Assembly: GCA_965601825.1 (NCBI GenBank)
Contig: OZ271839.1
Span: 1,302,001-1,366,000, forward strand
Direction of reading: 5' to 3'
DNA length: 64,000 nucleotides
Origin: HXMU1420-13 sp965601825
GTDB lineage: Bacteria; Bacteroidota; Rhodothermia; Balneolales; Balneolaceae
Numbering within the stretch: the first letter of the stretch is position 1; each line of letters opens with the position of its first letter. The notes beneath the pieces are model-generated. The model saw only the letters and a list, made by a program, of their open reading frames with translations. It was not told the origin of the DNA and did no database searches. Positions 42,727-51,954 of the stretch are shown here, piece by piece. The translations under genes and the position numbers were made by a program.

Positions 42727-45363
42727 ATGAATCTGAATAAATACACGTTAAAAGCACAGGAAGTTGTTCAGCAAGCGTTGGAGTTAGCCCAGTCAGGTAA
42801 TAACCAGGCAATGGAGCCGGCGCATGTGATGAAAGCTTTTATGATGGAAAGTGATAATATCGTCCACACCCTATTTAGCAAACTAGGAGCGAATGAGTCT
42901 GGAATTGAAAAAGTAGTTGATCTATCGCTTTCAAGACTGCCTAGAGTTGAGGGAGCATCTGTTTCAGGGCAATATTTGTCACCTAATTTAAAATCTGTAT
43001 TAGATACTGCACAGAAAGAAGCAACTGCATTAGGCGATCAATATATAAGCAGTGAGCATGTATTACTTGGGTTGGTTCAGGTAAAAGATGAAATCAGTTC
43101 AGTATTAAATGACCAGGGAGTAACTAAAGATAACATCATCAAAATTTTGGATGATGTCAGAGGTGGACATAAAGTTGATGATCCAAATGCAGAGAGTCGA
43201 TTCGCATCTCTAGAAAAATATGCTCGGGATTTAAATGAACTAGCTGAAAAAAATAAACTAGATCCTGTAATTGGACGTGATCAGGAAATTCGTCGTGTAA
43301 TGCAGATTCTAACTCGCCGAACAAAAAATAATCCTGTATTGATTGGCGAGCCTGGTGTCGGTAAAACGGCCATTGCAGAGGGAATGGCACTTCGAATTGT
43401 TCGTGGTGATGTACCTGAAGGATTGAAATCTAAAAGAATTCTCGCACTCGACATGGGTGCCCTAGTTGCAGGTACCAAATTCCGTGGTGAATTTGAAGAG
43501 CGATTGAAAGCAGTGGTGAAAGAAGTCACAGAATCAGATGGAGAAATCATTCTGTTTATTGATGAGATTCACACTTTAGTAGGAGCCGGCGCCAGTGAAG
43601 GTGCTATGGATGCTGCTAATATTTTGAAGCCTGCACTTGCTAGAGGAGAAATGCATGCTATTGGTGCTACTACTTTAGATGAGTATCGAAAATACATAGA
43701 AAAAGACAAGGCACTTGAACGTCGATTACAAACGGTATTAGTTGGTGAGCCTACGATAGAAGATACGGTTTCCATCTTACGTGGATTGCAAGAGAGATAT
43801 GAAGTTCATCATGGTGTTCGCATTACAGATTCCGCAATTGTAGCTGCAGCCGAGTTATCACATCGATACATTGCAGATCGCTTTCTACCGGATAAAGCCA
43901 TTGACTTGATTGATGAGGCTGCCTCTAGACTCAGGCTTCAAATTGATTCGCTACCGGAAGAGTTGGATGCTGTTGAAAGACAAATCCGCCAACTGGAAAT
44001 CGAAAGAGAAGCTTTGAAGCGCGAGAAAGATGATTCTAAAATCAAAGGAATTGAAAAAGAACTTGCTGATCTTGAAGAAACACGAAAAGGGATGCGTGTT
44101 CAGTGGGAGCAGGAGAGAGACCTAATTCAAAAAGCTCAGGAATTAAAGAAAGCTATTGAAACTACTCGTAATCAAGCAGACAAAGCTGAACGTGAAGGGA
44201 ATTACGAGAAAGTAGCTGAATTACGATATGGAACTATCACTCAATTAGAAAAAGATCTGGAGAATGCACAGACTTCTTTGAATGAGATGCAGCAAAAGAA
44301 ATCGCTGCTAAAGGAAGAAGTTGGTGCTGAAGACATCGCTGACATTGTTGCTCGGTGGACGGGAATTCCTGTAACACGAATGCTTCAATCAGAAAGACAG
44401 AAATTGCTTTTACTAGAAGAAGAATTGCATAAAAGAGTGATCGGTCAGGATAAAGCAATTGAAGCTGTGGCGAATGCTGTAAGAAGATCAAGAGCTGGTT
44501 TGCAGGATGAAGATCGACCAATTGGTTCCTTTTTCTTCCTTGGATCGACAGGTGTTGGTAAGACTGAGTTGGCAAGAACGTTGGCTGAATTCTTATTCAA
44601 TGATACCAATGCCATGATTAGGATTGATATGAGTGAGTATATGGAAAAACACTCAGTGAGTCGTTTAGTTGGAGCTCCTCCGGGTTATGTCGGTTATGAT
44701 GAAGGTGGCCAACTCACGGAAGCCGCACGTCGTCATCCATACTCAGTGATTTTGTTGGATGAAATTGAAAAAGCTCATCCAGATGTTTTCAATATTCTTC
44801 TTCAGGTACTAGATGAAGGTCGACTTACAGATAATAAAGGAACCACGGTTGATTTCAAGAATACGATCATAATTATGACGAGCAATATTGGTTCACATCT
44901 GATTGTGAATGAAATGGAGAAATCTGGTGGTGAATTAAATGATGAACAGTATGTTGATCTTCAGAATCAACTTCTTGATCAATTAAAAAGAACCATCCGT
45001 CCTGAATTTCTAAATCGTGTGGATGATGTTACTGTATTCCATCCTCTTGGAAAGCAGCACATTCGAGCCATTGTAGATATTCAAATGCGACGTGTCCATC
45101 AATTGTTGGAGAAGAGTAAAGTAAAACTCACTATTCCTGATACAGTGAAAGATTGGTTAGCCGAACGAGGATATGACCCCGTTTATGGTGCTCGCCCACT
45201 TAAGCGCGTGATTCAGCATAACATTACGAATGTACTAGCTACTCAGTTAATCATGCGTGACAATGATGAGCCTTTTGAGTTCGAAGCTTCAATTGCTAAA
45301 GATGGTCAATCGATTTCTTTTGCTGAGGTTGTTACTGATGTAGAGAGTTGGGTGGAGGAGTAA
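42727..45363 (+). CDS. clpB: ATP-dependent disaggregase ClpB
   Basis: Hexameric AAA+ chaperone that reactivates aggregates with DnaK, 878 aa. The N-domain is at about 1-145; AAA1 has Walker A GEPGVGKTA (about 205), a coiled-coil middle domain lies at about 400-530 (rich in Glu/Lys), and AAA2 has GSTGVGKTE (about 607) and LLDEIEKAHPDVF. The middle domain shows it is ClpB and not ClpA/C. The ribosome site AAGAGGAAATT precedes the ATG. No CIRCE element or sigma-54 site was found upstream, unlike its stress-gene neighbours. The stop abuts the convergent gene stop. Confidence 0.97.
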   Translation: MNLNKYTLKAQEVVQQALELAQSGNNQAMEPAHVMKAFMMESDNIVHTLFSKLGANESGIEKVVDLSLSRLPRVEGASVSGQYLSPNLKSVLDTAQKEATALGDQYISSEHVLLGLVQVKDEISSVLNDQGVTKDNIIKILDDVRGGHKVDDPNAESRFASLEKYARDLNELAEKNKLDPVIGRDQEIRRVMQILTRRTKNNPVLIGEPGVGKTAIAEGMALRIVRGDVPEGLKSKRILALDMGALVAGTKFRGEFEERLKAVVKEVTESDGEIILFIDEIHTLVGAGASEGAMDAANILKPALARGEMHAIGATTLDEYRKYIEKDKALERRLQTVLVGEPTIEDTVSILRGLQERYEVHHGVRITDSAIVAAAELSHRYIADRFLPDKAIDLIDEAASRLRLQIDSLPEELDAVERQIRQLEIEREALKREKDDSKIKGIEKELADLEETRKGMRVQWEQERDLIQKAQELKKAIETTRNQADKAEREGNYEKVAELRYGTITQLEKDLENAQTSLNEMQQKKSLLKEEVGAEDIADIVARWTGIPVTRMLQSERQKLLLLEEELHKRVIGQDKAIEAVANAVRRSRAGLQDEDRPIGSFFFLGSTGVGKTELARTLAEFLFNDTNAMIRIDMSEYMEKHSVSRLVGAPPGYVGYDEGGQLTEAARRHPYSVILLDEIEKAHPDVFNILLQVLDEGRLTDNKGTTVDFKNTIIIMTSNIGSHLIVNEMEKSGGELNDEQYVDLQNQLLDQLKRTIRPEFLNRVDDVTVFHPLGKQHIRAIVDIQMRRVHQLLEKSKVKLTIPDTVKDWLAERGYDPVYGARPLKRVIQHNITNVLATQLIMRDNDEPFEFEASIAKDGQSISFAEVVTDVESWVEE

Positions 45364-45558
45364 TTACTCCTCCATTAAGAAAACTTCTTCGATTGTTAAA
45401 TCGAACACCTGGGCGATATCATAAGCCAGTTGCAGGGAAGGATTATACTTCCCCTTTTCAAGGAAAACTATGGTTTCTCGGCGGACATTTACTTTTTGTG
45501 CTAATCCTTGCTGAGTAAGTAAATGTTTTGCCCGCAGTTCTTTAATGCGCGTTTTCAT
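45364..45558 (-). CDS. XRE-family helix-turn-helix regulator, single domain
   Basis: A 64-aa HTH_3 protein from ATG 45558 (MKTRIKELRAKHLLTQQ); a longer frame upstream overlaps the membrane-protein gene too far. LTQQGLAQKVNVRRETIVFLEKGKYNPS is the DNA-binding helix-turn-helix (split here over about residues 14-41). It overlaps the upstream membrane protein by 17 nt, so the two are translationally coupled. This pairing, of a tiny XRE protein with a multi-helix membrane protein, is common in Gram-negative and Gram-positive bacteria (from memory). Confidence 0.9.
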   Translation of the reverse strand: MKTRIKELRAKHLLTQQGLAQKVNVRRETIVFLEKGKYNPSLQLAYDIAQVFDLTIEEVFLMEE

Positions 45559-45955
45559 CTTCGATACCAGCTTTAGAGTAATACAACCAGAATCCAAAAA
45601 AGATGACTCCCATTGCAAGAATTCCAATTCCTAATGGGACTTCTGCTCTGGTTTCTGAATCAACAGTGAATACTAAAAGAACAAACCAAACATAAAACGA
45701 GCTTACAAAAGTCATTGCTGCTGCTTTTTGCTTAATTGCATTCGTCAATTCATCCTCAGGTGGGATGCCCATTTTCTCATCTCTAAGCCGTCCTTTTGCC
45801 ATTATCAGACTGATAACAACAATTACTAAAACAGCTCCTGCGATTATGTATTCGAATAATCCAAGAGGCTCAATCATGGTATGAGCCCATAATCCCCCGG
45901 TGAAAGTTACTGTACCGGCTAACATTAGTATGATATATGTTTTTGTGTTTTTCAT
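45542..45955 (-). CDS. Four-helix membrane protein paired with XRE regulator (DUF2178-like)
   Basis: A 137-aa membrane protein with four predicted helices (about 8-25, 31-49, 77-96, 104-124) and a short cytoplasmic loop (KGRLRDEKMGIPPEDELTN) between helices 2 and 3. That loop pattern resembles DUF2178 proteins encoded with XRE regulators (recalled, not verified). The function is unknown; it may sense membrane state and pass it to the HTH partner. Confidence 0.7.
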   Translation of the reverse strand: MKNTKTYIILMLAGTVTFTGGLWAHTMIEPLGLFEYIIAGAVLVIVVISLIMAKGRLRDEKMGIPPEDELTNAIKQKAAAMTFVSSFYVWFVLLVFTVDSETRAEVPLGIGILAMGVIFFGFWLYYSKAGIEDENAH

Positions 45956-46046
45956 GGTCTTGACATTAGTGAAATAAATCTAACATTAAGTTAGAAATAT
46001 ATAACACAAATGCAAGTTAAAATTTCCTGTCTTTTTAAAATTGGGA

Positions 46047-46685
46047 CTACTTTGATTTAAGAAGCCAGGCGTTTTCAGTTGTTGGTGCAATTCCTTTTAT
46101 ACCATAGGGGAGTTTGGTTCTTTCAAGGAGTGAGATGTCGTAGAATTTGTCGTAGTGAGATCGTATTTCTTTCTCAGCAATTGAAAATGGAGGCCCGGAA
46201 ACTAGCTCTTGATCATATTCGAAAACGATTAATAATTGTGGGGCTTTTTGTGTGATGGTTGCTAAATGTTCAGTATATCTGGAACGCATTTCTGGTGGCA
46301 ATGCAACTTTTGAAGCTCGGTCATAAACTCCATGAATTTCACCAAGGTCTGCTATTTGTAAATCAAAGAAGTCTCCTACATACATGGCTAAATCATCTGA
46401 ACGATAAATCAGTCCATGTTCCCAGTGAGTTTTAGTTGCTACCGAATTCAATGAAGTATAAAGTTCGATTACTGCTTGTTCGCTCAGTTCACATCCAACA
46501 ATTTGATATCCCTCTGATAATAGCCACAAAACATCCACGGACTTTCCAGTTAGTGGTACAAATACCTTATCTCTATTTGATAGGTTAAGCTTATTGAAAT
46601 GTTTGATTAACAGATGATTTGGGGATGGCTGATCAAAACCAATCTGGCGGTTTTTCCAACGATCAAGCCAAAATTCTTTATGCAT
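46047..46685 (-). CDS. tpm: Thiopurine S-methyltransferase (TPMT family)
   Basis: SAM-dependent methyltransferase of the TPMT family, 212 aa, linked in bacteria to thiopurine and to selenium/tellurium methylation. The N-terminus EFWLDRWKNRQIGFDQPSPN matches the family, as do VPLTGKSVDVLWL (SAM binding) and GVYDRASKVALPPEMR. The length is usual. It is probably expressed alone from its own promoter. Confidence 0.92.
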   Translation of the reverse strand: MHKEFWLDRWKNRQIGFDQPSPNHLLIKHFNKLNLSNRDKVFVPLTGKSVDVLWLLSEGYQIVGCELSEQAVIELYTSLNSVATKTHWEHGLIYRSDDLAMYVGDFFDLQIADLGEIHGVYDRASKVALPPEMRSRYTEHLATITQKAPQLLIVFEYDQELVSGPPFSIAEKEIRSHYDKFYDISLLERTKLPYGIKGIAPTTENAWLLKSK

Positions 46686-46729
46686 GAAGGGTTTTTTTAC
46701 TAATGATTAGTATAATTGAACAAGATAGT

Positions 46730-48010
46730 CTACTTAATCTTCAAATATCTTGATCTAGATAAATCCCAATATTTCAAAGCAATGACATTTTGATCATTAC
46801 TTATAAATTCAATGGGAGCATACAAACCATCAAATGAATAATGTGTATCTGAAATTGGTTTTAATTCTTGTTCGCCGTCAATTGAAATACTCATCAATTT
46901 TTCATCTTCATAGTAAATGAAAACTGTGTCTGTATGAAACAGTTCGTGAACATAAGCTCCAGCTAAATCTTTTGGGATTGTTCTATCAATGTATTCAGGA
47001 GCTGGTATCTTATTTAGACTACCACCCCCATGTTCCTGACCACAAACTTCGCAAAATGATATTGGTGCACCATTTAGTACAATGTGTTCCACGGGTTTTG
47101 TTGTTTGTAATGCCTGGTAGATTGCACTCAAATCTTCATCAGTCATATTACGGTATGCAGTCCATGGCATGATCCAATCTAAGGTTCCGTTTTTTCCGGT
47201 TCTCATGACATTAATAAAGGTTTCTTCACTCCAAGAACCGATTCCAGTCGGATCTGATGATATATTCGAACTAAAGATATCACTTTCATCTTCCATCGGA
47301 TTACCACAACCAAAGGCTCCGGGATTTCTTTCATACCATGCCGTATGACAACCAATACAGTTTGCTAATTCAATAAGATATTTTCCTCGCTCTAATGGAT
47401 TCTCGAAATCTGGTGGGTCCATGCTCTTTCTGAGTTCAAGTCCATCATATTGAAGGAATGACTCTTCCTGATCGCCAATATTTCTTTTTGGAATCACTTT
47501 GTTGACAGGATTAAGTGTTCGGAGGTAGGTAATTACTGAAGCCAGATCTTCATCTGATAGAGCTCGAAATGAATACCAGGGCATTGCTTTTAGAGATCTT
47601 CCATCACTACCAACACCTTCTCGAATGGCTCGGGCAAGCATATCATCTGAATGATTTCCTATACCAGTTATTGGGTCAGAAGTGATATTAGATGTATAAA
47701 ACCATGTGCTATCTGTAATGGTATAAGAACGTCCAGATCCTAATCTTTCTAGAATAGGTGGATGACCCGGTTTTGTTGTGTCGCGTTCTGTGTGACAATT
47801 AAAGCACCACATGACGCTATTTACCAAGTATTCGCCACGTGCAATTCTTGATTCTGTAGCTTCGAAACTAATATCAGTTAAAGTACGAGCATTTTTTGAT
47901 GGAAGTATTTCACTTACTGTTATGTCACTTTCTGGAGTTCTATTGCAAGAAAAAAAAAGCGCAAAAGATAGACCAGTAACAAATAAAATAAACCCATATA
48001 TCTTAATCAT
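46730..48010 (-). CDS. Dihaem c-type cytochrome lipoprotein
   Basis: A 426-aa exported protein. The N-terminus ends LFFSCNRTPES, a lipobox-like site giving Cys21 or so as the lipid anchor. Two covalent haem sites are visible: FNCHTERDTT (CFNCH, about 69) and CIGCHTAWYE (about 218). A further CEVCGQEH (about 318) has CxxC but no following His. The middle has MPWYSFRALSDEDLASVITYLR and MPWTAYRNMTDEDLSAIYQAL, the repeated cytochrome c Met-containing motif. The C-terminal 75 residues appear beta-rich. The electron donor/acceptor is unknown. Confidence 0.85.
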   Translation of the reverse strand: MIKIYGFILFVTGLSFALFFSCNRTPESDITVSEILPSKNARTLTDISFEATESRIARGEYLVNSVMWCFNCHTERDTTKPGHPPILERLGSGRSYTITDSTWFYTSNITSDPITGIGNHSDDMLARAIREGVGSDGRSLKAMPWYSFRALSDEDLASVITYLRTLNPVNKVIPKRNIGDQEESFLQYDGLELRKSMDPPDFENPLERGKYLIELANCIGCHTAWYERNPGAFGCGNPMEDESDIFSSNISSDPTGIGSWSEETFINVMRTGKNGTLDWIMPWTAYRNMTDEDLSAIYQALQTTKPVEHIVLNGAPISFCEVCGQEHGGGSLNKIPAPEYIDRTIPKDLAGAYVHELFHTDTVFIYYEDEKLMSISIDGEQELKPISDTHYSFDGLYAPIEFISNDQNVIALKYWDLSRSRYLKIK

Positions 48011-48077
48011 AACCCCGAATATTTTGATTAGAGTACAGAATAAGATTCAACAACACAAAAAGAGTTACTAAACTGAG

Positions 48078-48392
48078 TTAGTCACATTTCGATTTGTGGT
48101 GATATTTGCCATCATTAATGAAATTAGTGAAATGATTTGGGTGAGAAATAAAGTGTTTAATGTATGGTTCTGCATATGCAGTGGCTCCGGCAAGCAGTAA
48201 TAGAAACACAAGTGCGGTTTTTCGTCTTTTCTTGGATGAGTTTTTGAGAATCCATGCTATAGTTCCAAAAATCCCAACTATAGCAATTTTAATTACGCGT
48301 GCATCCCAACTCAAATAGGGGTTGAATCCACCTAAAATCCAGAAAAAGAAAATCGATGCACCAATTAGAAAAAAGAGATGTGATTTTTTCAT
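48078..48392 (-). CDS. Small two- to three-helix membrane protein, unknown
   Basis: Not recognised. From ATG 48392 (MKKSHLFFLIGASIFFFW) it is 104 aa; a longer frame begins at 48440 but adds a weak, hydrophilic leader. Helices lie at about 6-21, 33-53 and 60-75, followed by a His/Lys-rich tail (KHFISHPNHF; YHHKSKCD). It precedes the cytochrome gene on the same strand. Confidence 0.5.
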   Translation of the reverse strand: MKKSHLFFLIGASIFFFWILGGFNPYLSWDARVIKIAIVGIFGTIAWILKNSSKKRRKTALVFLLLLAGATAYAEPYIKHFISHPNHFTNFINDGKYHHKSKCD

Positions 48393-48457
48393 AACGGTTG
48401 ATTGATTTGAATACCCTGAAATGCACGGCTTAAGAGTCAAAAGGTTTCAAGACTAGC

Positions 48458-49309
48458 TCAATCCAAAATCATCCGGCGTTCTTTCATATCATATCTATCA
48501 CCTGACCTAAGGAAATAGAAGAGATTTTCTGAATCTGGCAGGGTTTTCATTGAACTTCCTTCTCTTGACCAGAAAGTACCATCATAAATAATTACATAGC
48601 TTCTACCGATCACCTCGAATTCATTCTTTTGAACCACAACTGCGGTTGATTCATCAATACTAATACCTAATAACTCGGGTCTGTTTCTTAAAATATCAAA
48701 CATATCAAAATGCCTGTTACGGGCAATAGTATGTTGATCTATTGCGATATTCTTTACGAAACCGAATCCTTCTTCATGATCTCCCATCATAATTTGATTC
48801 GTTTGAGTATCCCCTCTCGCCAAATAGGATCCTTGTATTGTAGCCCCGGCTGATGATCCACCAATTACTCCACCGCGATTTAAAACTTCCCAGAATAATT
48901 CTTCTGCTCTAGTTCCAGCATAGGCATCAACCAGTCGCCATTGTCTACCGCCACTAAACCAAACAGCATCAGCGTTTAATAAGGGTTCAACAAATTCATC
49001 AGTATTTGCCTCTTCCGGATCCCGAGTATGCAAAACGGTTAAATTTGTAGCTCCGTAATTACGAAAAATATTGGCTCCACCTGAATTATCAGAAATATTA
49101 TCTGATCCTGATGCAGTAGGTATTAAGACTATATTGGCATCGGGACCACCTGCGAGGTCAATAAACCGCTCTACAATACTTTCATCAAGCGCTCCTCCGC
49201 CTACTATAACCAATGACCCTTTTTCCGGACCTGTGGTATAAATTTGCGCTTTAGAATTTGATGAATAAAGTAAGAGAAATAGAATCGTGAATATGAAGGC
49301 TGGTCTCAT
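48458..49309 (-). CDS. Secreted cyanophycinase-like S51 peptidase
   Basis: Serine peptidase of family S51 in the cyanophycinase branch, 283 aa with a signal peptide (about 1-21, ending YSSNSKAQ). VIVGGGALDESIVERF opens the mature domain; WFSGGRQWRL and GGVIGGSSAGATIQGS carry the nucleophile Ser; DQHTIARNRHFDMFDI and GISIDESTAVVV are family hallmarks. A periplasmic or secreted role in cleaving beta-linked aspartyl or other peptides is likely; cyanophycin itself is not shown. Confidence 0.87.
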   Translation of the reverse strand: MRPAFIFTILFLLLYSSNSKAQIYTTGPEKGSLVIVGGGALDESIVERFIDLAGGPDANIVLIPTASGSDNISDNSGGANIFRNYGATNLTVLHTRDPEEANTDEFVEPLLNADAVWFSGGRQWRLVDAYAGTRAEELFWEVLNRGGVIGGSSAGATIQGSYLARGDTQTNQIMMGDHEEGFGFVKNIAIDQHTIARNRHFDMFDILRNRPELLGISIDESTAVVVQKNEFEVIGRSYVIIYDGTFWSREGSSMKTLPDSENLFYFLRSGDRYDMKERRMILD

Positions 49310-49356
49310 CCTAATATTTTTTAGTTGAGCGATAATGCAAACTATTTTGATGAAAC

Positions 49357-49389
49357 AAAAAAGGTTTCGCCCGATCAGAAACGAAACCC
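49357..49389 (-). terminator. Terminator of the 60-aa membrane-protein gene
   Basis: On the minus strand GGTTTCG (49382-49388) pairs with CGAAACC (49363-49369), followed by a T run. Confidence 0.75.
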
Positions 49390-49422
49390 AAATTTTAATC
49401 TTAGGATATACTAACTAACGAA

Positions 49423-49605
49423 TTAGATGCGTGCCAGAACTTGGTCCTTTACTTCTTTTAGAACAGCAAATCCGGCAAAGATGAGGCCTACCATTAGAGC
49501 TTTAATACCCATTTCAGCAATTGAGTTTGTAGGGTCCAGACCTCCAATAATTCCAAAAATTGTGATGCTTGCGACGATGTAAAAGATTGGTTTTGCGATT
49601 TCCAT
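49423..49605 (-). CDS. Small two-helix membrane protein, unknown
   Basis: A 60-aa ORF with two hydrophobic stretches (IFYIVASITIFGIIGGLD, and IKALMVGLIFAGFAVL) joined by a short polar loop and a charged C-terminus. It has its own terminator and no overlap with other genes. Not recognised; coding supported by composition and the terminator. Confidence 0.6.
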   Translation of the reverse strand: MEIAKPIFYIVASITIFGIIGGLDPTNSIAEMGIKALMVGLIFAGFAVLKEVKDQVLARI

Positions 49606-49819
49606 TTGATGATACCTTTATTATTAAAATGTTCTCCGATGACCTGCTGCTTAGACGATACAAAGCGTAGAAAGTTTTCAATTTCTGAAAAGATTTCATC
49701 ACTTTTACAAGCTGTTACTTCTTATGCTATTTAAGCTGAAAAGTGGTTAAGAATATCCACAGAAACTCGATAACACCTGAATGGTAATTCAAGCATTTAA
49801 AATCATTTAGAGGAGCAGA
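49606..49819. other. 214-bp divergent promoter region, no gene seen
   Basis: Gap between the 60-aa membrane-protein gene and the outer-membrane channel gene. It must hold promoters for both. No palindrome or promoter match was recognised with confidence. Confidence 0.3.
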
Positions 49820-51127
49820 ATGCAAAATCAAACATCAAGATTGTACAGAGTGGTTATGGTTTTTGGAATGCTGATATTTCTTAATTCAGAAATTCAGGCA
49901 TTTCAACAAAACTTTGAAGTTCAGGGAAGTATCAGAACCAGAGCTGAATCGAAAGTTGATTATAACTTCGATGACAGCAACCAAAGTTATTTATTGTCTC
50001 AAATCAGAATAAGTGCAAACTGGAAGCCAGTAGATTGGTTCACATTATTTATCGAAGGTCAGGATGCACGAATTTTTGGAGAGGATGTAAATGGTGTGCC
50101 AGGAATTAATAAAGAAGCGCGTCCAAATATTTATGAAGATCAATTCGATATTCACCGCGCCTTTGCACAAGCAAATTTCGATGTCAATGAAACACCACTT
50201 AGTGTTAAAATTGGCAGACAGAAATTTAATATGGGAGCACAACGATTAGTTTCTTCCTTAGAATGGGTGAATACCGCAAGAGTTTGGGACGGAGTTCGAT
50301 TTTCTTATGGTAACAGGGATTCAAGAGTAGCAGACGTATTTATTTCCAGGTTAGTACCTGTTACTCCCGATGGGCTAAATAATTATGATCGAACAGGGAG
50401 CCGTTATTTCAATAGCTCTTTTAGTGGAATATATATCACGGATAAGAAAACCGATCCAAATGTTACAACAGAGTATTATTTCCTCTATCGATCTGAGGAT
50501 AGAGTAGATGATGCGGTTTCTACCTTTGGTGCCAGAATAGACTACAGGAAAGACAAACTGGATGTTAATGGCGAAGTAGCTATTCAAACAGGTACTTTTG
50601 GCGGATTAGATCATTCTGCTCAAATGCTACATGTTGAAGTAGGTTACAAACCAGATATTTGGAGCTCACCAAGAATTAGTACAGCATACAATTTTGGTTC
50701 AGGTGATGATGACCCCAATGATGATAAACATCAGACATTTGATAACTTATACCCTTTAAATCACGCTTACTATGGTTTTATGGATTTATTTGGGCTACAA
50801 AATCTACATAACTGGGAGTTAATTAGTGCTGGTGCTATAAATGAGAAATTATCATACCGAGTTGGTCTGCAATCATTCTTTTTAGTTAATGAAGATTCCG
50901 ATGCCTGGTATAATGCTGGATTGGGAGTTGTGAGACTTTCATTAACTGATGTTGCCAGTTCGCATGTAGGAAATGAAATTGATGTTACAGTGACCTATAA
51001 AATTCAACCAAAGTGGACGGTTGTTGGTGGAGCTAGTACTTTCTTCAGAGGTGATTATGTTTCTGAAACCGGAAACTCATCTGTTAATCCGAATTTCTTC
51101 TTTTTGATGACGAAGTACTCTTTCTAA
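49820..51127 (+). CDS. Alginate-export-family outer-membrane beta-barrel
   Basis: A 435-aa outer-membrane protein of the alginate_exp (AlgE-like) family, probably an 18-strand barrel for an anionic compound. The signal peptide is at about 1-27 (ends EIQAFQQN). SIRTRAESKVDYNFDDSNQSY, LYRVVM..., SVKIGRQKFNMGAQRLVSSLEW and DGVRFSYG are typical strand segments; it ends in KYSF, an outer-membrane Phe signal. The ribosome site AGAGGAG precedes the ATG. It need not carry alginate, since the family is used for many substrates. Confidence 0.87.
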   Translation: MQNQTSRLYRVVMVFGMLIFLNSEIQAFQQNFEVQGSIRTRAESKVDYNFDDSNQSYLLSQIRISANWKPVDWFTLFIEGQDARIFGEDVNGVPGINKEARPNIYEDQFDIHRAFAQANFDVNETPLSVKIGRQKFNMGAQRLVSSLEWVNTARVWDGVRFSYGNRDSRVADVFISRLVPVTPDGLNNYDRTGSRYFNSSFSGIYITDKKTDPNVTTEYYFLYRSEDRVDDAVSTFGARIDYRKDKLDVNGEVAIQTGTFGGLDHSAQMLHVEVGYKPDIWSSPRISTAYNFGSGDDDPNDDKHQTFDNLYPLNHAYYGFMDLFGLQNLHNWELISAGAINEKLSYRVGLQSFFLVNEDSDAWYNAGLGVVRLSLTDVASSHVGNEIDVTVTYKIQPKWTVVGGASTFFRGDYVSETGNSSVNPNFFFLMTKYSF

Positions 51128-51135
51128 AAGAGCAT

Positions 51136-51168
51136 AAAAGAGCTGTTAAATCAAACAGCTCTTTTTTT
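51136..51168. terminator. Bidirectional terminator between porin and VOC cluster
   Basis: AAAAGAGCTGTT (51136-51147) and AACAGCTCTTTT (51154-51165) form a 12-bp stem with a 6-nt loop and T runs on both strands. It serves both convergent transcripts. Confidence 0.9.
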
Positions 51169-51604
51169 ATCCCATTTTATTCAAAGTATCATCGGTAGTG
51201 AGGTCTCGATATTCCTCATCAACGGGTTCCCATAATTCAATTTTATATCCATTTGGATCCATGATCCATCCAAACTTGCCGTATTCATAGGTTTCCATCT
51301 CGCCAATGATCTCTACGTCTTCTTCTTTTAAAACTCTGAGAAGTTCTTCAAGATTTTCAACTCGGTAATTAATCATAGCATCCTTAGTGCTGGGATCAGT
51401 ATAGGTTGTGTCTGATTTAAAGATGCTCCAGGCTGTAAACCCATCATTGGAAGAATCTTCTGATTTTTTCCAATGAAATGTACCTCCCCATTTTCCTGAT
51501 TTAATCCCTAAATGTTTTTGATACCACTCTTTTGTCGAATCAGGATCATCTGACTTTAAAAATACTCCGCCAATTCCTGTTACTCTTCGTTCCATATTTT
51601 CCAA
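51167..51604 (-). CDS. VOC/glyoxalase-family protein A
   Basis: A 145-aa vicinal-oxygen-chelate protein: VTGIGGVFLKSDDPDSTKEWY opens a beta-alpha-beta unit, and YGKFGWIMDPNGYKIELWEP is the metal-site strand with Glu. It ends the four-gene cluster and abuts the next gene by one base (51604/51605). It is clearly a paralogue of the membrane-anchored VOC gene two places upstream (MINYRVENLEEL vs MINYRVQNIEDL). No substrate is known. Confidence 0.8.
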   Translation of the reverse strand: MENMERRVTGIGGVFLKSDDPDSTKEWYQKHLGIKSGKWGGTFHWKKSEDSSNDGFTAWSIFKSDTTYTDPSTKDAMINYRVENLEELLRVLKEEDVEIIGEMETYEYGKFGWIMDPNGYKIELWEPVDEEYRDLTTDDTLNKMG

Positions 51605-51946
51605 TTATGTAGTTAATCCTAGTGTGTTGCCAGCTATATCCTGAAACCAGGCAAATGTTTTTCCATTTGGGAGTTCAATTGCTGGAACAATTGTCTTCCC
51701 GCCTTCTTTCTCAATCTTAACTAATGATTGCTGGACATCTTCTACTTGGATATAAAACATTACATAGTGATCAATTTCAGTTACGGCAGAAGTTATATGT
51801 CCAGGTATTCCCTGATTAGTATCGTTTATAATCTCATTTGAATTATGTGTGTTTCTAACCTCCCAATCAAAACATCGTTGATAGAAGCTGGTTGTAGCAT
51901 CTTGATTGGAACATCCGATTTCAAAATGTATTACTGGATTTTTCAT
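51605..51946 (-). CDS. VOC/glyoxalase-family protein B
   Basis: A 113-aa VOC protein. VIHFEIGCSNQDATTSFYQRC opens with the first His and the domain has HYVMFYIQVEDVQQSL and FAWFQDIAGNTLGL in place of the final metal Glu (Leu at the end). The C-terminus differs from protein A in lacking the Glu, so metal binding may be altered. It is co-transcribed with the three other VOC genes. Confidence 0.75.
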   Translation of the reverse strand: MKNPVIHFEIGCSNQDATTSFYQRCFDWEVRNTHNSNEIINDTNQGIPGHITSAVTEIDHYVMFYIQVEDVQQSLVKIEKEGGKTIVPAIELPNGKTFAWFQDIAGNTLGLTT

Positions 51947-51954
51947 TAAAGTAA

